Shown piece after piece: positions 54,441 to 64,000 of a DNA stretch of 64,000 nt (position 1 is the stretch's first letter; every line of letters starts with the position of its first letter). The notes under the pieces are model-generated. The model worked only from the letters and a program-made list of their open reading frames with translations. It had not been told where the DNA came from and made no database searches. This DNA comes from Schistocephalus solidus (lineage: Eukaryota > Platyhelminthes > Cestoda > Diphyllobothriidea > Diphyllobothriidae): assembly GCA_017591395.1 (NCBI GenBank), contig WEDG01004060.1:1-64000 (forward strand), read 5' to 3'. The position numbers were made by a program, and so were the translations under genes.

Positions 54441-55700
54441 TGCTTCTGTCAATTTTTTGGCCTGACAACGTCTCCTCTAACGTCAATGTCGTATATCTTT
54501 TCCGTTTCTTGATTAGTTTAATAACTTTGGTTTCTTTAGTGAAAACGCTGGTCGTTACGCAATCAGTTCTGACATCTCTTTGGGCAATCGTTTCCCTGAT
54601 GGTTTTGGCGTTAGTGAGGTGGCTGCCGTTGTCCTTAGTACAATCAATTGGTTCAATGAAAAATTCGTATTATTTTGAACAACCTTCCCCTTGAAAAACG
54701 CCACCTTGTGTTCGCAAGCCTTCAGTCTTAACTGTAGTTCCAAGACACGTTCCCGTCGTTTCAGCCTTTTCATAGGGGAGGAATTTTGGTTGAAAAAACC
54801 TTTTTATGCGAGTGACATAGGTTGTTTTTTTGATAGGATCACCTTGATTTGGTATTTGCTCTCCAGCATTATTTTGAGTGGCCACGATCGCGGCGTTCCT
54901 AGGCAGTCTTCAGACGTTTTGCCAATCCAGAATGCTTTAATTACTTTGACTTCCATGCATGGTTGGAGCAAATGGTTTATGAGGCCATTAAACGAAGCAA
55001 GGTCTTCGGCGACACGGTCTTCAGGTCGAACTGCAGTTAACTCGTGCAAACCCTGAATAACTATAAACTATTACCGATCCTGGTTCTTGGAGTTTTCGCT
55101 TCCTCCTTAGTTCGCCTTAGGGTCACGATAACAGTTTTGCAGAGGTCTCGTTAGGATTTAGTTTTCCTCTGACCATACTCTCATCTGAAGGCTTCAATGA
55201 CTTCATCAGAGTCGATTGTGACTTCGAACTCTTGTTGAGGGGTTTCCATTTCAGATTTCCAGGCGTTTATGTCTTGGGATTCAACAACGGGGACTTTAGA
55301 GCACCCAAGATAGCTGGATGAGATTTTTGGTTTACTATGGTAATCGTCCGTAGGATTCAATGACTGTGTTCCTGTTATCCAGTCGTTATGGGTATTCGCG
55401 TCCGAACATTGTGATCTGCTACATGTTGTAGTTTTTCTACTTTAGGTGCTTTAGTCACTGCCTTTTGAACTGTTATATTTCTAAGCGTTTTTCATCGTGT
55501 GATGTTATCTTGCAAGAGCTTCGTTAAGTCTGCAGGCTCATTTTCCAGTTTTTGAACTCTTAGTAAATTATGAGAACACCCAATGCAAGATTCGTACTCG
55601 CAGCCGACTGATTTGGCAGCAATTACGCTCTTTGCGCACTTTGCTCGTCTTTGGTTGAAAGTATAAACTGATTGAGTGCCATTCATGGATGCTGAAGCCA
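54441..55700 (-). pseudogene. LINE G3: ORF1
   Basis: Minus strand. N-terminal piece with Cys-rich motif (CAKSV..AKSVGCEYESCIGC, 55492-55686), like the zinc-finger start of CR1 ORF1, followed by LRVQKLENEPADLTKLL, probably a short coiled coil. After a worn stretch come HELTAVRPEDRVAEDLASFNGLINHLLQP and SWPLKIMLESKYQIKVILSK (54804-55049), then LKRRERVLELQLRLKACEHKV (54555-54773). The order equals S2 ORF1. Frameshifts divide it into three pieces. G4 62015-63240 is about 90% alike. Confidence 0.72.
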
Positions 55701-55871
55701 GCTCAACTGGCTTTCCTTCAAAGGAAGTTCCGTAGCTGGTTCTGTTGCTAGGAAAAATCGTTTGAATTCACGAATGTTAAAACTGCGTACAAGTGTGATC
55801 TCCTTTGAGCGTAAAATGAAAATTTCCGACTGGCTTTGGAGTATGGCGATTTTTTAATGTAATATGAGCAA

Positions 55872-56262
55872 ACCATTTTTTTACTTGTTCAAAAATGCTT
55901 TTAAAAATGCTTTAAACGGTATGAAGAATATTCAGAAACGACTCAGCCGTTCACAGATTTCAAACGTCCTGAATCACTTGAGATCTTCACGAGGTAGTAC
56001 ATATTTGGTTCCCTGAGTGTTTGTCACTTTTTATTGGTTAAGAGATTGCGCATTCAAATTGAATAAGATGAAAAACAAATTCCAATTTGAAGCCGTTTTA
56101 TGAGGAATTTTGGAACAAGAAAAATTCCAGATGCATATGAAACAAGTAGTTGCGTGCGGTTTTAACAGTATTGTTCGAAACAGTCTTATTAAAGTGGAAA
56201 CGGAGTTCAAATTTTCAAGTTGGAGAACACATAATTGGTGGTTCCTATGCGCACGACCTTGA
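55872..56262 (-). repeat. Repeat H, copy 3
   Basis: Reverse complement from AAGGTCGTGCGCATAGGAACCACC to AACGGCTGAGTCGTTTCTGAATATTCTTC and a poly-T/A stretch. More diverged (about 75-80% by eye) from H1 and H2 than they are from each other. Confidence 0.68.
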
Positions 56263-56385
56263 ATGGAGGTAAAAGTCAACGAAAAACATAACCCCAAAGA
56301 CGTGCTTAGTGCGATTGTTGATGAGATTATTTCAGTTTGCTAAGGCTGAAAAAAGGAGAACAAAAAGAATGAGGTAACCCACATG

Positions 56386-56884
56386 TTCTCAATATTTCGC
56401 GATGATGGTAAAAATATGGATGGGAAGAAAAAGGCTATGAAGATCTTCTCTGCTGGAGTAGATATTACTAATTAAGTAATTAATAAACGTCACCTGGAAC
56501 CGCGTTGGACTTTAGGAACACTTTTTCGAAGTCTTTGTTTGCGAAGGAAATGGACACAAATGAATAAAGGTTTTCCGTTCTACAATGCTTACGATATTTA
56601 GATTTAAGTACCGATACTTTAGATCGCGACGTTATTTTGAGTAACGGAATATTTCAAAGGAAAGCCTCTTTGCCGGTGATAAAGCCGAGAATCGAAACAT
56701 GCAGAGTAAAGAGGTATTGGAATGGTCAGGAAGGAAATATAAGTAACGTTAGGTCGATCAACTGGACCGCACGCTTGGGGCTCATGGAAGATTAAGGCTA
56801 GAATGAATAGGAAGCAAAGCACGTCTTCGAACCCTAAACTCAGGGATTTCTAATGTTCGATAATTGTCATCTCTTATTATAACA
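56386..56884. repeat. Repeat J, copy 2
   Basis: Direct repeat of 53516-54012, from ATGTTCTCAATATTTCG to CTCTTATTATAACAG. The 67-codon ORF at 56619-56822 is not kept open in copy 1. G3 and H3 lie between the two copies. Confidence 0.85.
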
Positions 56885-57330
56885 GATACAGGATCAAGAA
56901 AGGGAAATGAGTCATGGCGTAGAAGCTCTCTGAAAAGGATAGATCTTACTACGGTCACGGGCTTCTATTAAAACGAAGAGGGTCAGCAATTTTTTATGAT
57001 GTGAAAAACTAACACATGGTTAATTTTCAAACTTATTTCCTGATGGACAGAAATAAATAATATGAAACCCCAAACATGTGCGGTTTTTGCAGTAATTAGA
57101 TCTAAAATGCATTGATAATGCTTGTTTATTTGTGATTTGGCCTTCATTTATTATGACGGTGTGTTATAAACTGCATTGTTTTAAAAAAAGTATGGTTCCA
57201 GGAACTTTGGCTAACAGAAATACTTGAAATTACATTTAGATGGATAAATCTCCAAATGCCAGGTCAAACTTTGTTAAGTTATTCTAACAAGATTAAAGTT
57301 AATTTTTTAATGCAAATATTGGCTTTATTA
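56885..57330. other. No recognisable gene
   Basis: AT-rich, stops in all frames, no second copy seen in the window. Confidence 0.5.
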
Positions 57331-58312
57331 ATAAATAAATTGTATGTTTAAGGCCCAGAGGGCCCCATCATTATCAACGTAGTATCGCGGCAGAACAAAA
57401 TACAAAGTGGATAGTTCCTTCCCTTTTCAACAGTCATATGACCAGCAGAAATTTGAAGTATGTTAGGCATATCTGATTTGGCAGAATTTGCCACTTTTAT
57501 AACAATAATCAACAATCTCGAGTATACTGTTAAGTAGAAAAGAAACAGTGAAAGAGACTCCTACGGTAACATCGCGGGCGCAGTTAGGCAAGCCGCTAAT
57601 TTAAAACGAAAAATTGGGATGAAAGAACTGCTTTTCTTAAAAAAATAGCTTAAGTTGATGGGATTAGTAAAATGCAATGGGATTGTACTGTGAGGTTGTT
57701 GAAAACATATGAGGGTTCGAAATGCTGCTTGTCAGGTAAGAAATAATATACCAGTCAAAGCTACTGTTAATAACCATCGGGGAGGTGAGAGAGGAGGAAC
57801 TCATCGTAGACATCAGGGTAGACATGAAGAATGGAAAGTAGAGGTCACAAGATCATCACGGAGATGCGACCTTGCTGACTGCATAGTCCACCAACTATGT
57901 AAAGTAAACATCAGAAGCCGCCAAAATCATCAAAAGATCCCGGTAAGCATCGTCAGGGTTGTAAAATCGGAGGACTGTAGCAAATCTGTCAAGAGTTGAT
58001 GGTGATGGTTGAAAAGGAGGGGACGCAAAAATGGACTGTGACGCTAAACTCTGCAGAGGATAATGTAAACATATTTAGTAACCAATTTAATATCAAGGAA
58101 ACTGCCCCGAATTCCTGGAGGACCATTTTAAACCAAAAGTTGTTAGTGAAGGAAGGAAACAGACATAAACCACTTTTTATCTTTCGAATTTAAATGTTTG
58201 CGTTATTTGGTTTTTAAAAGCCGCTAATGTAGACGACAACCTAATATCGAGTGCCAGACTATTCCAGAGTAAATCATTATTGGAGGCGAAAAACTGAAAA
58301 CGGTTATAGTTT
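57331..58312 (-). pseudogene. LINE F2: C-terminal coding end and 3' region
   Basis: At 58190-58312 the minus strand reads FFASNNDLLWNSLALDIRLSSTLAAFKNQI, the WN.L...I...S..AFK..L motif at the end of CR1/Jockey-like RTs. The rest to 57331 matches F1, ending in CAATTTATTTATTAATAA. LINE R2 (plus) cuts it at 58313. Plus-strand ORFs 57709-58193 are shadows. Confidence 0.65.
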
Positions 58313-58865
58313 CGCCGCACCAATCATAGAGATGTATTCTTATTTCGTCCTTCGGTGAACGCTAAAGCAATCTGAAATACACTATCCAGAAGTAATAAAA
58401 TTGAGCAAAACTTTCCTTTGCTTAAAAGAGCTGCCACTAGTTTTTTAACATTCAGGACACCTTCTTCACATTTCGGGTGCTGATTCTCTGGAAGCTATCT
58501 TCCATTCTGATGGCATCAATGGACTCTGAATCGCGTGCCGGACTTCAAGCTGAAGGCAATATTGCTGGCTCTGTAGTCCGTAATCGGGGTACTCCTCAGT
58601 CGACAGCAAACAGCTCTTCGCAGGCATACCTGTTGCTAGTACATAATACCAGCTTCACTACACTGAAGGGGAAGTACTACAGCATGCAACTGTCTCAATA
58701 CTTCCCTGTCCTAAACCTTATGCCATTCAATAAGATGCAGATTTTTTTCCTGAAAACACTTTGAAGAACGAGCAGGGTTTTTTTCCCTGTTAGCTCGACC
58801 CTCTACTGTATATCCTTTCTAACCTTGCCTGTAAATTGGCAATAAATAAATAAATACATACATAC
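58313..58865 (+). mobile_element. LINE R2: short 3' fragment with (AAATA)n tail
   Basis: Starts at GCACCAATCATAGAGATGTATTC, equal to R3 61182 onward. It contains the C-terminal end (AIWN-type region worn), the shared GGGTGCTGATTCTCTGGAAGC and GGCAATATTGCTGGCTCTG blocks, and ends CCTTGCCTGTAAATTGGCAATAAATAAATAAATACATA. The 95-codon ORF 58477-58764 is 3' UTR, not a gene. A 5'-truncated retrotransposition product. Confidence 0.85.
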
Positions 58866-60069
58866 TGGTTCCTTGGGCACTTAAGAAATAAAAAATAGTT
58901 TCAAGGAGGTCACTTAGATTTCTGAGGGGCCTTTCTGCCCGTCATAGAGAAAACTGCTCGGAAAAGATGAGACAAATAAAAGGTTTATGGAATGTTGTAA
59001 AGATAAATTTGCCGTCTTCATTTTCATGCAGATAGGCTAAATAAAGGCCGTATTTTAATTGGAAAGTTATCCAAAGAAAGTTATACGAAGAAAGAAAGAA
59101 AAGAGTTTTTACAAGTCGATAATGCAGGAGAAGAAAAGATAAGTGCACAATGTTTTCCGTTTTAAGGAAGATTTATAGAGTTAATGACATATAGATTGGG
59201 TGATTTTACCTATTCTTTTGTCATAAAAAATGAGATAAAAGCCTGCTTCCAGTCTCCTTATCCAAATAATATTTAGATTTGTCAGCTGGTATCTAGTTGA
59301 GTAGAAAGTATTCAAAAGAGTTGGATACTTAAGTTTACTGTTAAATGTTTTTGACATTTTCGATTTTTGAATGACTAGTTTCGTTCATTAAACCGAAGAA
59401 TCGGTTGCAAATTTCAACAACAGGAAGATCTTATTAATTGGCGTAGCCCAGGTTTTTGATGGTGGAACATCCATTCACAGGGCAACCTTTAAATATAACC
59501 AGTTGCAGCAGCTTTGCATGCTTAAAACACCTGTAACGACACTTAGAAGTTAAAAATTACATTAGCCATGTGGAGCTCCACGCCAAAAGAGCGTTTATGT
59601 CCAAATGAATTTGTTATAGATATCGTTTAAAAGTAGGTTAAGAGAAGGAATTCACGTCTTTGAGGTCATTAGCATAAATAAAAAATTGAGAATATTTAAC
59701 AGTCGATGAAGTATCATTTATATAAAGTAAGAACAACAAAGGACCTAACTCGGTACCTTAAAGTACACCACTAACAATCGGGGTAGCAATTGAGTATGAG
59801 GACCTCACTGAAACATTTTGTTTTCAATCAGATAGGTATGATGATAAAGTAAGTATAATGAATATGAAATTCTATACCCTTTAGTTTAGCCAGTAGTCGA
59901 CTATGAGGCAATTTTGTCGAGTGTCTTACTAAGATAAAAATGGGTTTGGATATTTTGAGCGTCGATTTCAACAATATCCATCGCATGCTCGACGGAATTG
60001 TGGTAAAGGAATGGTGACTTAAGCGTGATTTACTTTAAATGTTATTATGGATTTGTGTTGTATCAACCG
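58866..60069 (-). pseudogene. LINE G4: RT remnant, with the shared module at its start
   Basis: Minus strand. From about 60080 to 59943 it carries the roughly 140 bp module (GGAGAGGGTTCGG... AAGTCACCATTCCTTTACC... GTCGAGCATGCGATGG). Then come a worn motif A (FYLSKTLDKIAS), HSRLLAKLKG, motif B as TELGPLLFLLYINDT, and the catalytic box at 59667-59678 reading YAND in place of YADD. The C-terminal end matches G1 at 59000-59100. The second half of the endonuclease and the linker are missing. Confidence 0.78.
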
Positions 60070-60316
60070 AACCCTCTCCTTCCCCAACATTTTGGGCATG
60101 ATGATAAAAAAGTGCTCCAGTTAATTCCCGGTGCGTTGCAATCACCACTTATCACGACATAAGGTAGACTGGAGAAATTTTCTAATTGTTCCAACAAGTG
60201 GGTGTTTGCGACTCGGTCTATCGAAGCTGGTCGATAGATAATGGCGAGCCAAGTGCGTTGATGTTCAACCATATGGCTTCCGTGCTGCATGGAAACTTGC
60301 TCGTCTTGCCGGACAC
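60070..60316 (-). pseudogene. LINE G4: endonuclease, second part
   Basis: Minus-strand ORF 60063-60290: WLAIIYRPASIDRVANTHLLEQLENFS, then GDCNAPGINWSTF, the GDFN motif with its Asp intact. Right after INWSTF the sequence passes into the shared module. The left (N-terminal) half lies 1.4 kb away at 61762-62018, on the other side of LINE R3. Confidence 0.85.
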
Positions 60317-61759
60317 CTCCTCCTGCTGAAACTTACCTCCTTCGGCATAGGTAACAAGCTTCTGAACTTAATATCCTCCTATTTGAATGATCGCGCAAAA
60401 CGGGTAAAAATTTCCGATGTTATCTCCAACCCCACGCACGTGAGGAGTGGCGTTATTCAGGGTAGTGTACTCGGCCCGCTTCTATTTTGCCTTTTTGTGA
60501 ACGATGTTCCTGATTGTTTTCAGTATGGTAGGCCCTTTATGTACGCTGATGATTTAAAAGTTGCCTATCGTTATAAACTGGTCAATCGCCACATTGTGCT
60601 TGAGCTCTTAAAAAAGGATCTTCAAGCCTTCGCTCAGTGGTGTCGCACATGGTGCCTTTCGCTCTCTTGGCACAAATGCTCCTTTATGGTTAGTTGTGAC
60701 AACCATCAGCCTCATCTAAGCATAGACGGTCATGACTTAAATGTGCCCGGGTTTATAACGGATCTGGGCATATCATATTCTAGTAGTCTTAATCTGTCAG
60801 AGCACTGCGCCCTTGATTGTCTCTAAAGCACGCCAAAACCACTGGGTTTATTCTCAGAAATTTTTAAAACCCTCAATATTAGGGACCAGCCTTTTATAAA
60901 ATGTATGTCAGACCTAGTGTGGAATACTGCTCGTTTCTATTAAGCCTTCTGCACGCGAGTGAACGGAGGAAGATAGAATCAGTCCAGCACTTCTTTACTA
61001 AAAGAGTTATTACTTCTGAGCACAGAAACCTGTCCTACCAACAACGCTGTGAGCTTACAAGCCTCGACCCGTTGTGGCTTCGTAGATTACAGAAGGGACT
61101 ATTTTTTTAATGTTCAAGCTTTTTAAACGGTTTTACCTTTTAACCCCTTACATCCCTGAGGCAGCTCGATCACTGTCGGCGCACCAATCATAGAGATGTA
61201 TTCTTATTTCTTCCTTTGGCACGCACCGTTAAATACCGTCAGTTTTTTTTCGGTAAACGCTATAGCAATCTGGAATAAACTACCCAAAAGTATTAAAATT
61301 CAGCAAAACTTTCCTTTGTTTACGAGAGCTGTCACTAGTTTTCTACATTCAGGACACCTTCCAAGAATTTTGGGTGCTGATTCTCTGGAAGCTCTTTTCC
61401 GTTCTGATGGCGTCCACGGACTCTGAATCCTATGCCGGAGATCATGCTGAAGGCAATATTGCTGGCTCTGCAGTCCGTAATCGGGTTATTCCTCAGTCTA
61501 CAGCTAGCAGCCGCTCGCCGGCATACTTGCTGCTAGTACAGAAGACCAGATCCACAACACCGAAATGAGAAGTACTACACTTTGCACCTGTGTCAACACT
61601 TCCCTGTCCTAAACTTTAATCTGTTCAACAAGCTGCAGTTTTTTCTCCTGAAAATACCTTCAAGAACGATCAGGAGTTTTTTTCACTGTCAGCTGGACCC
61701 ACTACTGTATATATCCCTTTTGACCTTGCCTGTAAACTGGCAATAAATAAATAAATAAA
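60317..61759 (+). pseudogene. LINE R3: 5'-truncated copy inserted into G4
   Basis: Plus strand. Starts in the RT after motif A (LLLKLTSFGIGNKLLN), then SGVIQGSVLGPLLFCLFVNDVPDCF, the catalytic box YADDLKVAYRY at 60542-60574 (Asp pair intact), FAQWCRTWCLSLSWHKC, HQPHLSIDGHDLNVP (60383-60826), VRPSVEYCSFLLSLLHASERRKIESVQ (60901-61110) and AIWNKLPKSIKIQQNFPLF (61196-61330). Two frameshifts (about 60825, 61110) break it. The 3' UTR ends GCCTGTAAACTGGCAATAAATAAATAAATAAAA at 61759. Confidence 0.92.
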
Positions 61760-62018
61760 AAAACACGTCTTTCACATGCATAATTATTCCATCATCCTGT
61801 CGGTTTTCTCTCTCCCTCCGATTTATTTGGTATCCATAAAATATTATTTCACTATCTCGAATGCTACCCGATAGCAAGGTTTCGGTTACTGCTTTCACAT
61901 CAAGAGATTCTTTGGCAAAGCAAATTTTTAACTCATCGAGTTTTGATACAATGTTTTGGGCATTTGTATAGAAGCACTTAAATTTTGCGCTGACCAAATT
62001 TCCTGTTGCTTCTGTCAA
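61760..62018 (-). pseudogene. LINE G4: endonuclease, first part
   Basis: Minus-strand ORF 61689-62018: KFKCFYTNAQNIVSKLDELKICF, DVKAVTETLLS, DSEIIFYGYQINRRERENRQDDGIIMHVKDVFF. This is the start of the APE endonuclease (YTNAQ..SKLDEL, TET). The reading frame is cut at the R3 tail and resumes at 60316. Confidence 0.87.
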
Positions 62019-63240
62019 TTTTTTGGCCTGACAACGTCTCCTCTAACGCCAATTTCGCATATCTTTTCCGTTTCTTGATTAGTTTCAATAACTCTGGTTT
62101 CTTTAGTGAAAACGCTGGGTGTTACGCAATCAGTTCTGACATATCTTTGGGCAATTGGTTCCCTGATGGTTTTGGCGTTAGTGAGATGGCTGCCGTTGTC
62201 CTTTGTACAATCGGTTGGTTCAATGGAAAATTCGTATTCTTTTGAACAACCTTCCCTTTGAATATAGCCAGCTTGTGTTCGCAAGCCTTCAGTCTTAACT
62301 GTAGTTCCAAGACAAGTTCCTGTCGTTTCAGCCTTTCCAAAGGGGGTAATTTGGTTGAAATATCTCTTTATGCGAGTGACAAAGGTTGTTTTTTGATAGG
62401 ATCGCCTTGGTTTGGTCTTTGCTCTCCAGCATTATTTTGAGAGGTCACGATCGCGACGTTCCTAGGCAGTCTTCAGACGTTTTGCCGATCCAGAATGCTT
62501 TAATTACTTTGACTTTCACGCCTGGTTGGAGCAACTGGTTAAGGAGGCCATTGAACGAAGCAAGGTCTTCGGCGACACGGTCTTTAGGTCGAACTGCAGT
62601 TAACTCGTGCAAACCCTGAATAACTAAAAACTGTTACCGATCCTGGTGCTTGGAGTTTTCGCTTCCTCTTTAGTTCGCCTTAGGGGCACGATAACAGTTT
62701 TGCAGAGCTCTCGTAAGGATTTAGTTAACCTCTGACCATACTCTCATCTGAAGGCTTCAATGACTCCATCAGATTTGATTGTGACTAAATACTCCTGTTG
62801 TGGGGTTTCGTTATTGCAGATTGCCACGCGATTGTGTCGTTGGATTCAATAACGGGTTCTTTAGAACACCCAAGATAGCTGGATGAGATTTGTGGTTCAC
62901 TCTGGTAATCGTGCGTAGGATTCAGTGACTGTGTTCCTGTTATCTAGTCGTTATGGGTATGCGCGTTCAAATATTGTGATCTGATACATGTTGTTGTTTT
63001 TATACTTTAGGTTCTTTGGTCACTGCCTATTTAACTGTAATATTTCTAAGCGTATTTCATCGTGTACTATTATCTTGCAAGAGTTTCGTTAAGTCTGCAA
63101 GCTCATTTTCCAGTTTTTGAACTCTTAGTTAATTATGAGAACACCCATTGCAAGATTCGTACTTTTAGCTGTCGGATTTGGCAGACATTACGCTCTTTGC
63201 TTTTTTGCTGGTCTTTGGTTGAAAGTATAAACAGATTTGA
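62019..63240 (-). pseudogene. LINE G4: ORF1
   Basis: Minus strand, sister of G3 ORF1. LKRQELVLELQLRLKACEHKLAIFKGKVVQ (62122-62340) forms the C-terminal end. Upstream, the WPLKIMLES-type, DRVAEDLASFNGLLNQLLQP-type and the Cys-rich start (near 63170) can be followed with stops and shifts between them. It overlaps the endonuclease start by a few codons in another frame, as usual for ORF1/ORF2 junctions. Confidence 0.68.
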
Positions 63241-63289
63241 CGGCGCCCAAGCAGTGCCAAATCAATAAACCTATTTATTTATTTAAAGC

Positions 63290-63755
63290 CTTTTGTTTTC
63301 AAGCACATACGTATGATCTTATAAAGTAAGTTTAATAAATATAACATTATTTAGCCTCTGGTTTAGCTAGTTGTCAACTAAGAGGCAATTTTGTCGAGTG
63401 ACTTACTAAGATTAAAATAGATATTGATATTTCGAGCGTCGATTTCGACAATATCCATCGTATGCTCCACGGAAGTGTGGTGCAGGGATGGTGACTTAAG
63501 CGTGATTTACTTTAAAGTTATTATGCATTTTCTTTGTATCTACCGCACCCTCTCCTACCCTACCTTTCTGGCATGATGATTTAATAGTGCTCCAGTTAAT
63601 TCCTGGTGCGTTGAAATCACAACTACTCATGCAGTTAGGTCGACCGGAGAAATTTTCTAATTGTTCCAACAAGTGGGTGTTTGCGACTCGGTCTATCCTA
63701 TGTGGTCGATAGACAAAGGACAGCCAAAGAGCCTTAATGTTCGCTGGTATCTGGT
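63290..63755 (-). pseudogene. LINE G5: endonuclease piece, module and RT start
   Basis: Minus strand: RIDRVANTHLLEQLENFSGRPNCM and CDFNAPGINWST (63570-63720; GDFN is CDFN), then the shared module (AGGAGAGGGTGCGGTAGA, CACCATCCCTGCACC, GTGGAGCATACGATGGA) at 63430-63555, then NLSKSLDKIAS as motif A. It has the same endonuclease-module-RT order as G4. Broken off at 63755 by another LINE. Confidence 0.78.
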
Positions 63756-64000
63756 CCCCTCCGGTTCCATAAAGTTCGAGGACTTCCTCGTGGCCGTAGA
63801 TATTGGTATGTGGACCCAGGTTGTTGACTTCCCTTCCCGAGGATCAAGCATACTTGATCTATTCTTCTGCAGAGGTTGCCTGCATTTGACAATGTCTCAT
63901 TAGACCCACTTCGGAGCTCAAACCATGATATTGATGTTTCTACACTACAACTCGAAACCGATGAAACGCTTTCCAAAAAATATAGCTTAGTCTTTGATGT
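63756..64000 (+). pseudogene. LINE endonuclease fragment, running off the window
   Basis: Plus strand: FEDFLVAVDIGMWTQVVDFPSRGSSILDLFFCRG (63776-63877), the C-terminal endonuclease segment of a CR1/Jockey-like LINE (pattern ...V..PTRG...LDL.F). After a stop the text goes on as a possible SDHD-type region. It may belong to family R, whose endonuclease is not otherwise seen here. The element continues beyond position 64000. Confidence 0.7.

Noticed and set aside
53516..56884. J repeats as LTRs of an LTR retrotransposon
   Set aside because: The interior is LINE G3 in antisense plus repeat H, with no gag, pol or primer site; kept as a repeat and a question only.
58477..58764. 95-codon ORF, also seen at 61374-61568
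   Set aside because: This is the 3' untranslated region of LINE R; the shared sequence is explained by the repeat and the frame shifts between copies.

Overview
This window reads as intergenic, repeat-dominated DNA from a flatworm, most likely a diphyllobothriidean tapeworm (the Schistocephalus / Spirometra / Dibothriocephalus group). The main reason is the element at 19.2-23.8 kb. Its CFDP2-like endonuclease, reverse transcriptase and downstream C2H2 fingers are a combination I know from predicted proteins of those worms. The other non-LTR elements also fit platyhelminths. I see no convincing exon of a cellular gene, no rRNA, no CRISPR and no bacterial gene organisation. Codons and copies are heavily broken by stops and frameshifts, so nearly everything coding here is a transposon pseudogene.

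Family letters used below are mine. M, S, G, N, R and F are CR1/Jockey-like LINEs. L is a second LINE type near L2/Rex1. Z is the endonuclease-RT-zinc-finger element. P, C, D, E, Q, K, A, H and J are noncoding dispersed repeats.

Layout. 0-12 kb: old noncoding repeats (P, C, E/D, Q) around a TAG microsatellite; E and D form a 1.3 kb unit present twice in permuted order, with D almost identical. 12.1-14.9 kb: LINE M1 (endonuclease and RT). 17.1-18.2 kb: foldback repeat K. 19.2-23.8 kb: element Z. 23.8-24.6 kb: repeat A1. 24.7-31.5 kb: quiet AT-rich DNA with one ATC microsatellite. 31.5-32.9 kb: two P copies. 33.6-35.7 kb: Ty3/gypsy pol relic. 37.4-38.5 kb: a Z-type endonuclease split by two A copies. 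39.1-39.7 kb: gypsy gag relic. 40.8-42.4 kb: LINE L1. 42.4-44.1 kb: LINE R1 (minus). 44.1-46.9 kb: LINE M2 split by LINE G1. 46.9-48.2 kb: LINE 3' ends F1 and G2. 48.2-53.5 kb: H repeats, a tRNA-like stretch and LINEs N and S. 53.5-56.9 kb: G3 and H3 between two J direct repeats. 57.3-64 kb: F2, R2, then G4 split by R3, then G5 and the start of another LINE running off the end.

How the parts relate. The window records layered retrotransposition: R into G, G into M, S into N, and A into Z. One R insertion can be compared with an unoccupied copy of the same site 6 kb away. None of the LINEs shown is intact, and several carry changes in the RT catalytic box (FANE, YAED, YAND). The most unusual features are the zinc-finger array fused behind the Z reverse transcriptase, and a roughly 140 bp module that recurs at eight places next to three unrelated sequences, including inside LINE G between its endonuclease and RT. 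All homology statements are by-eye comparisons within this window or family knowledge; no search was run.
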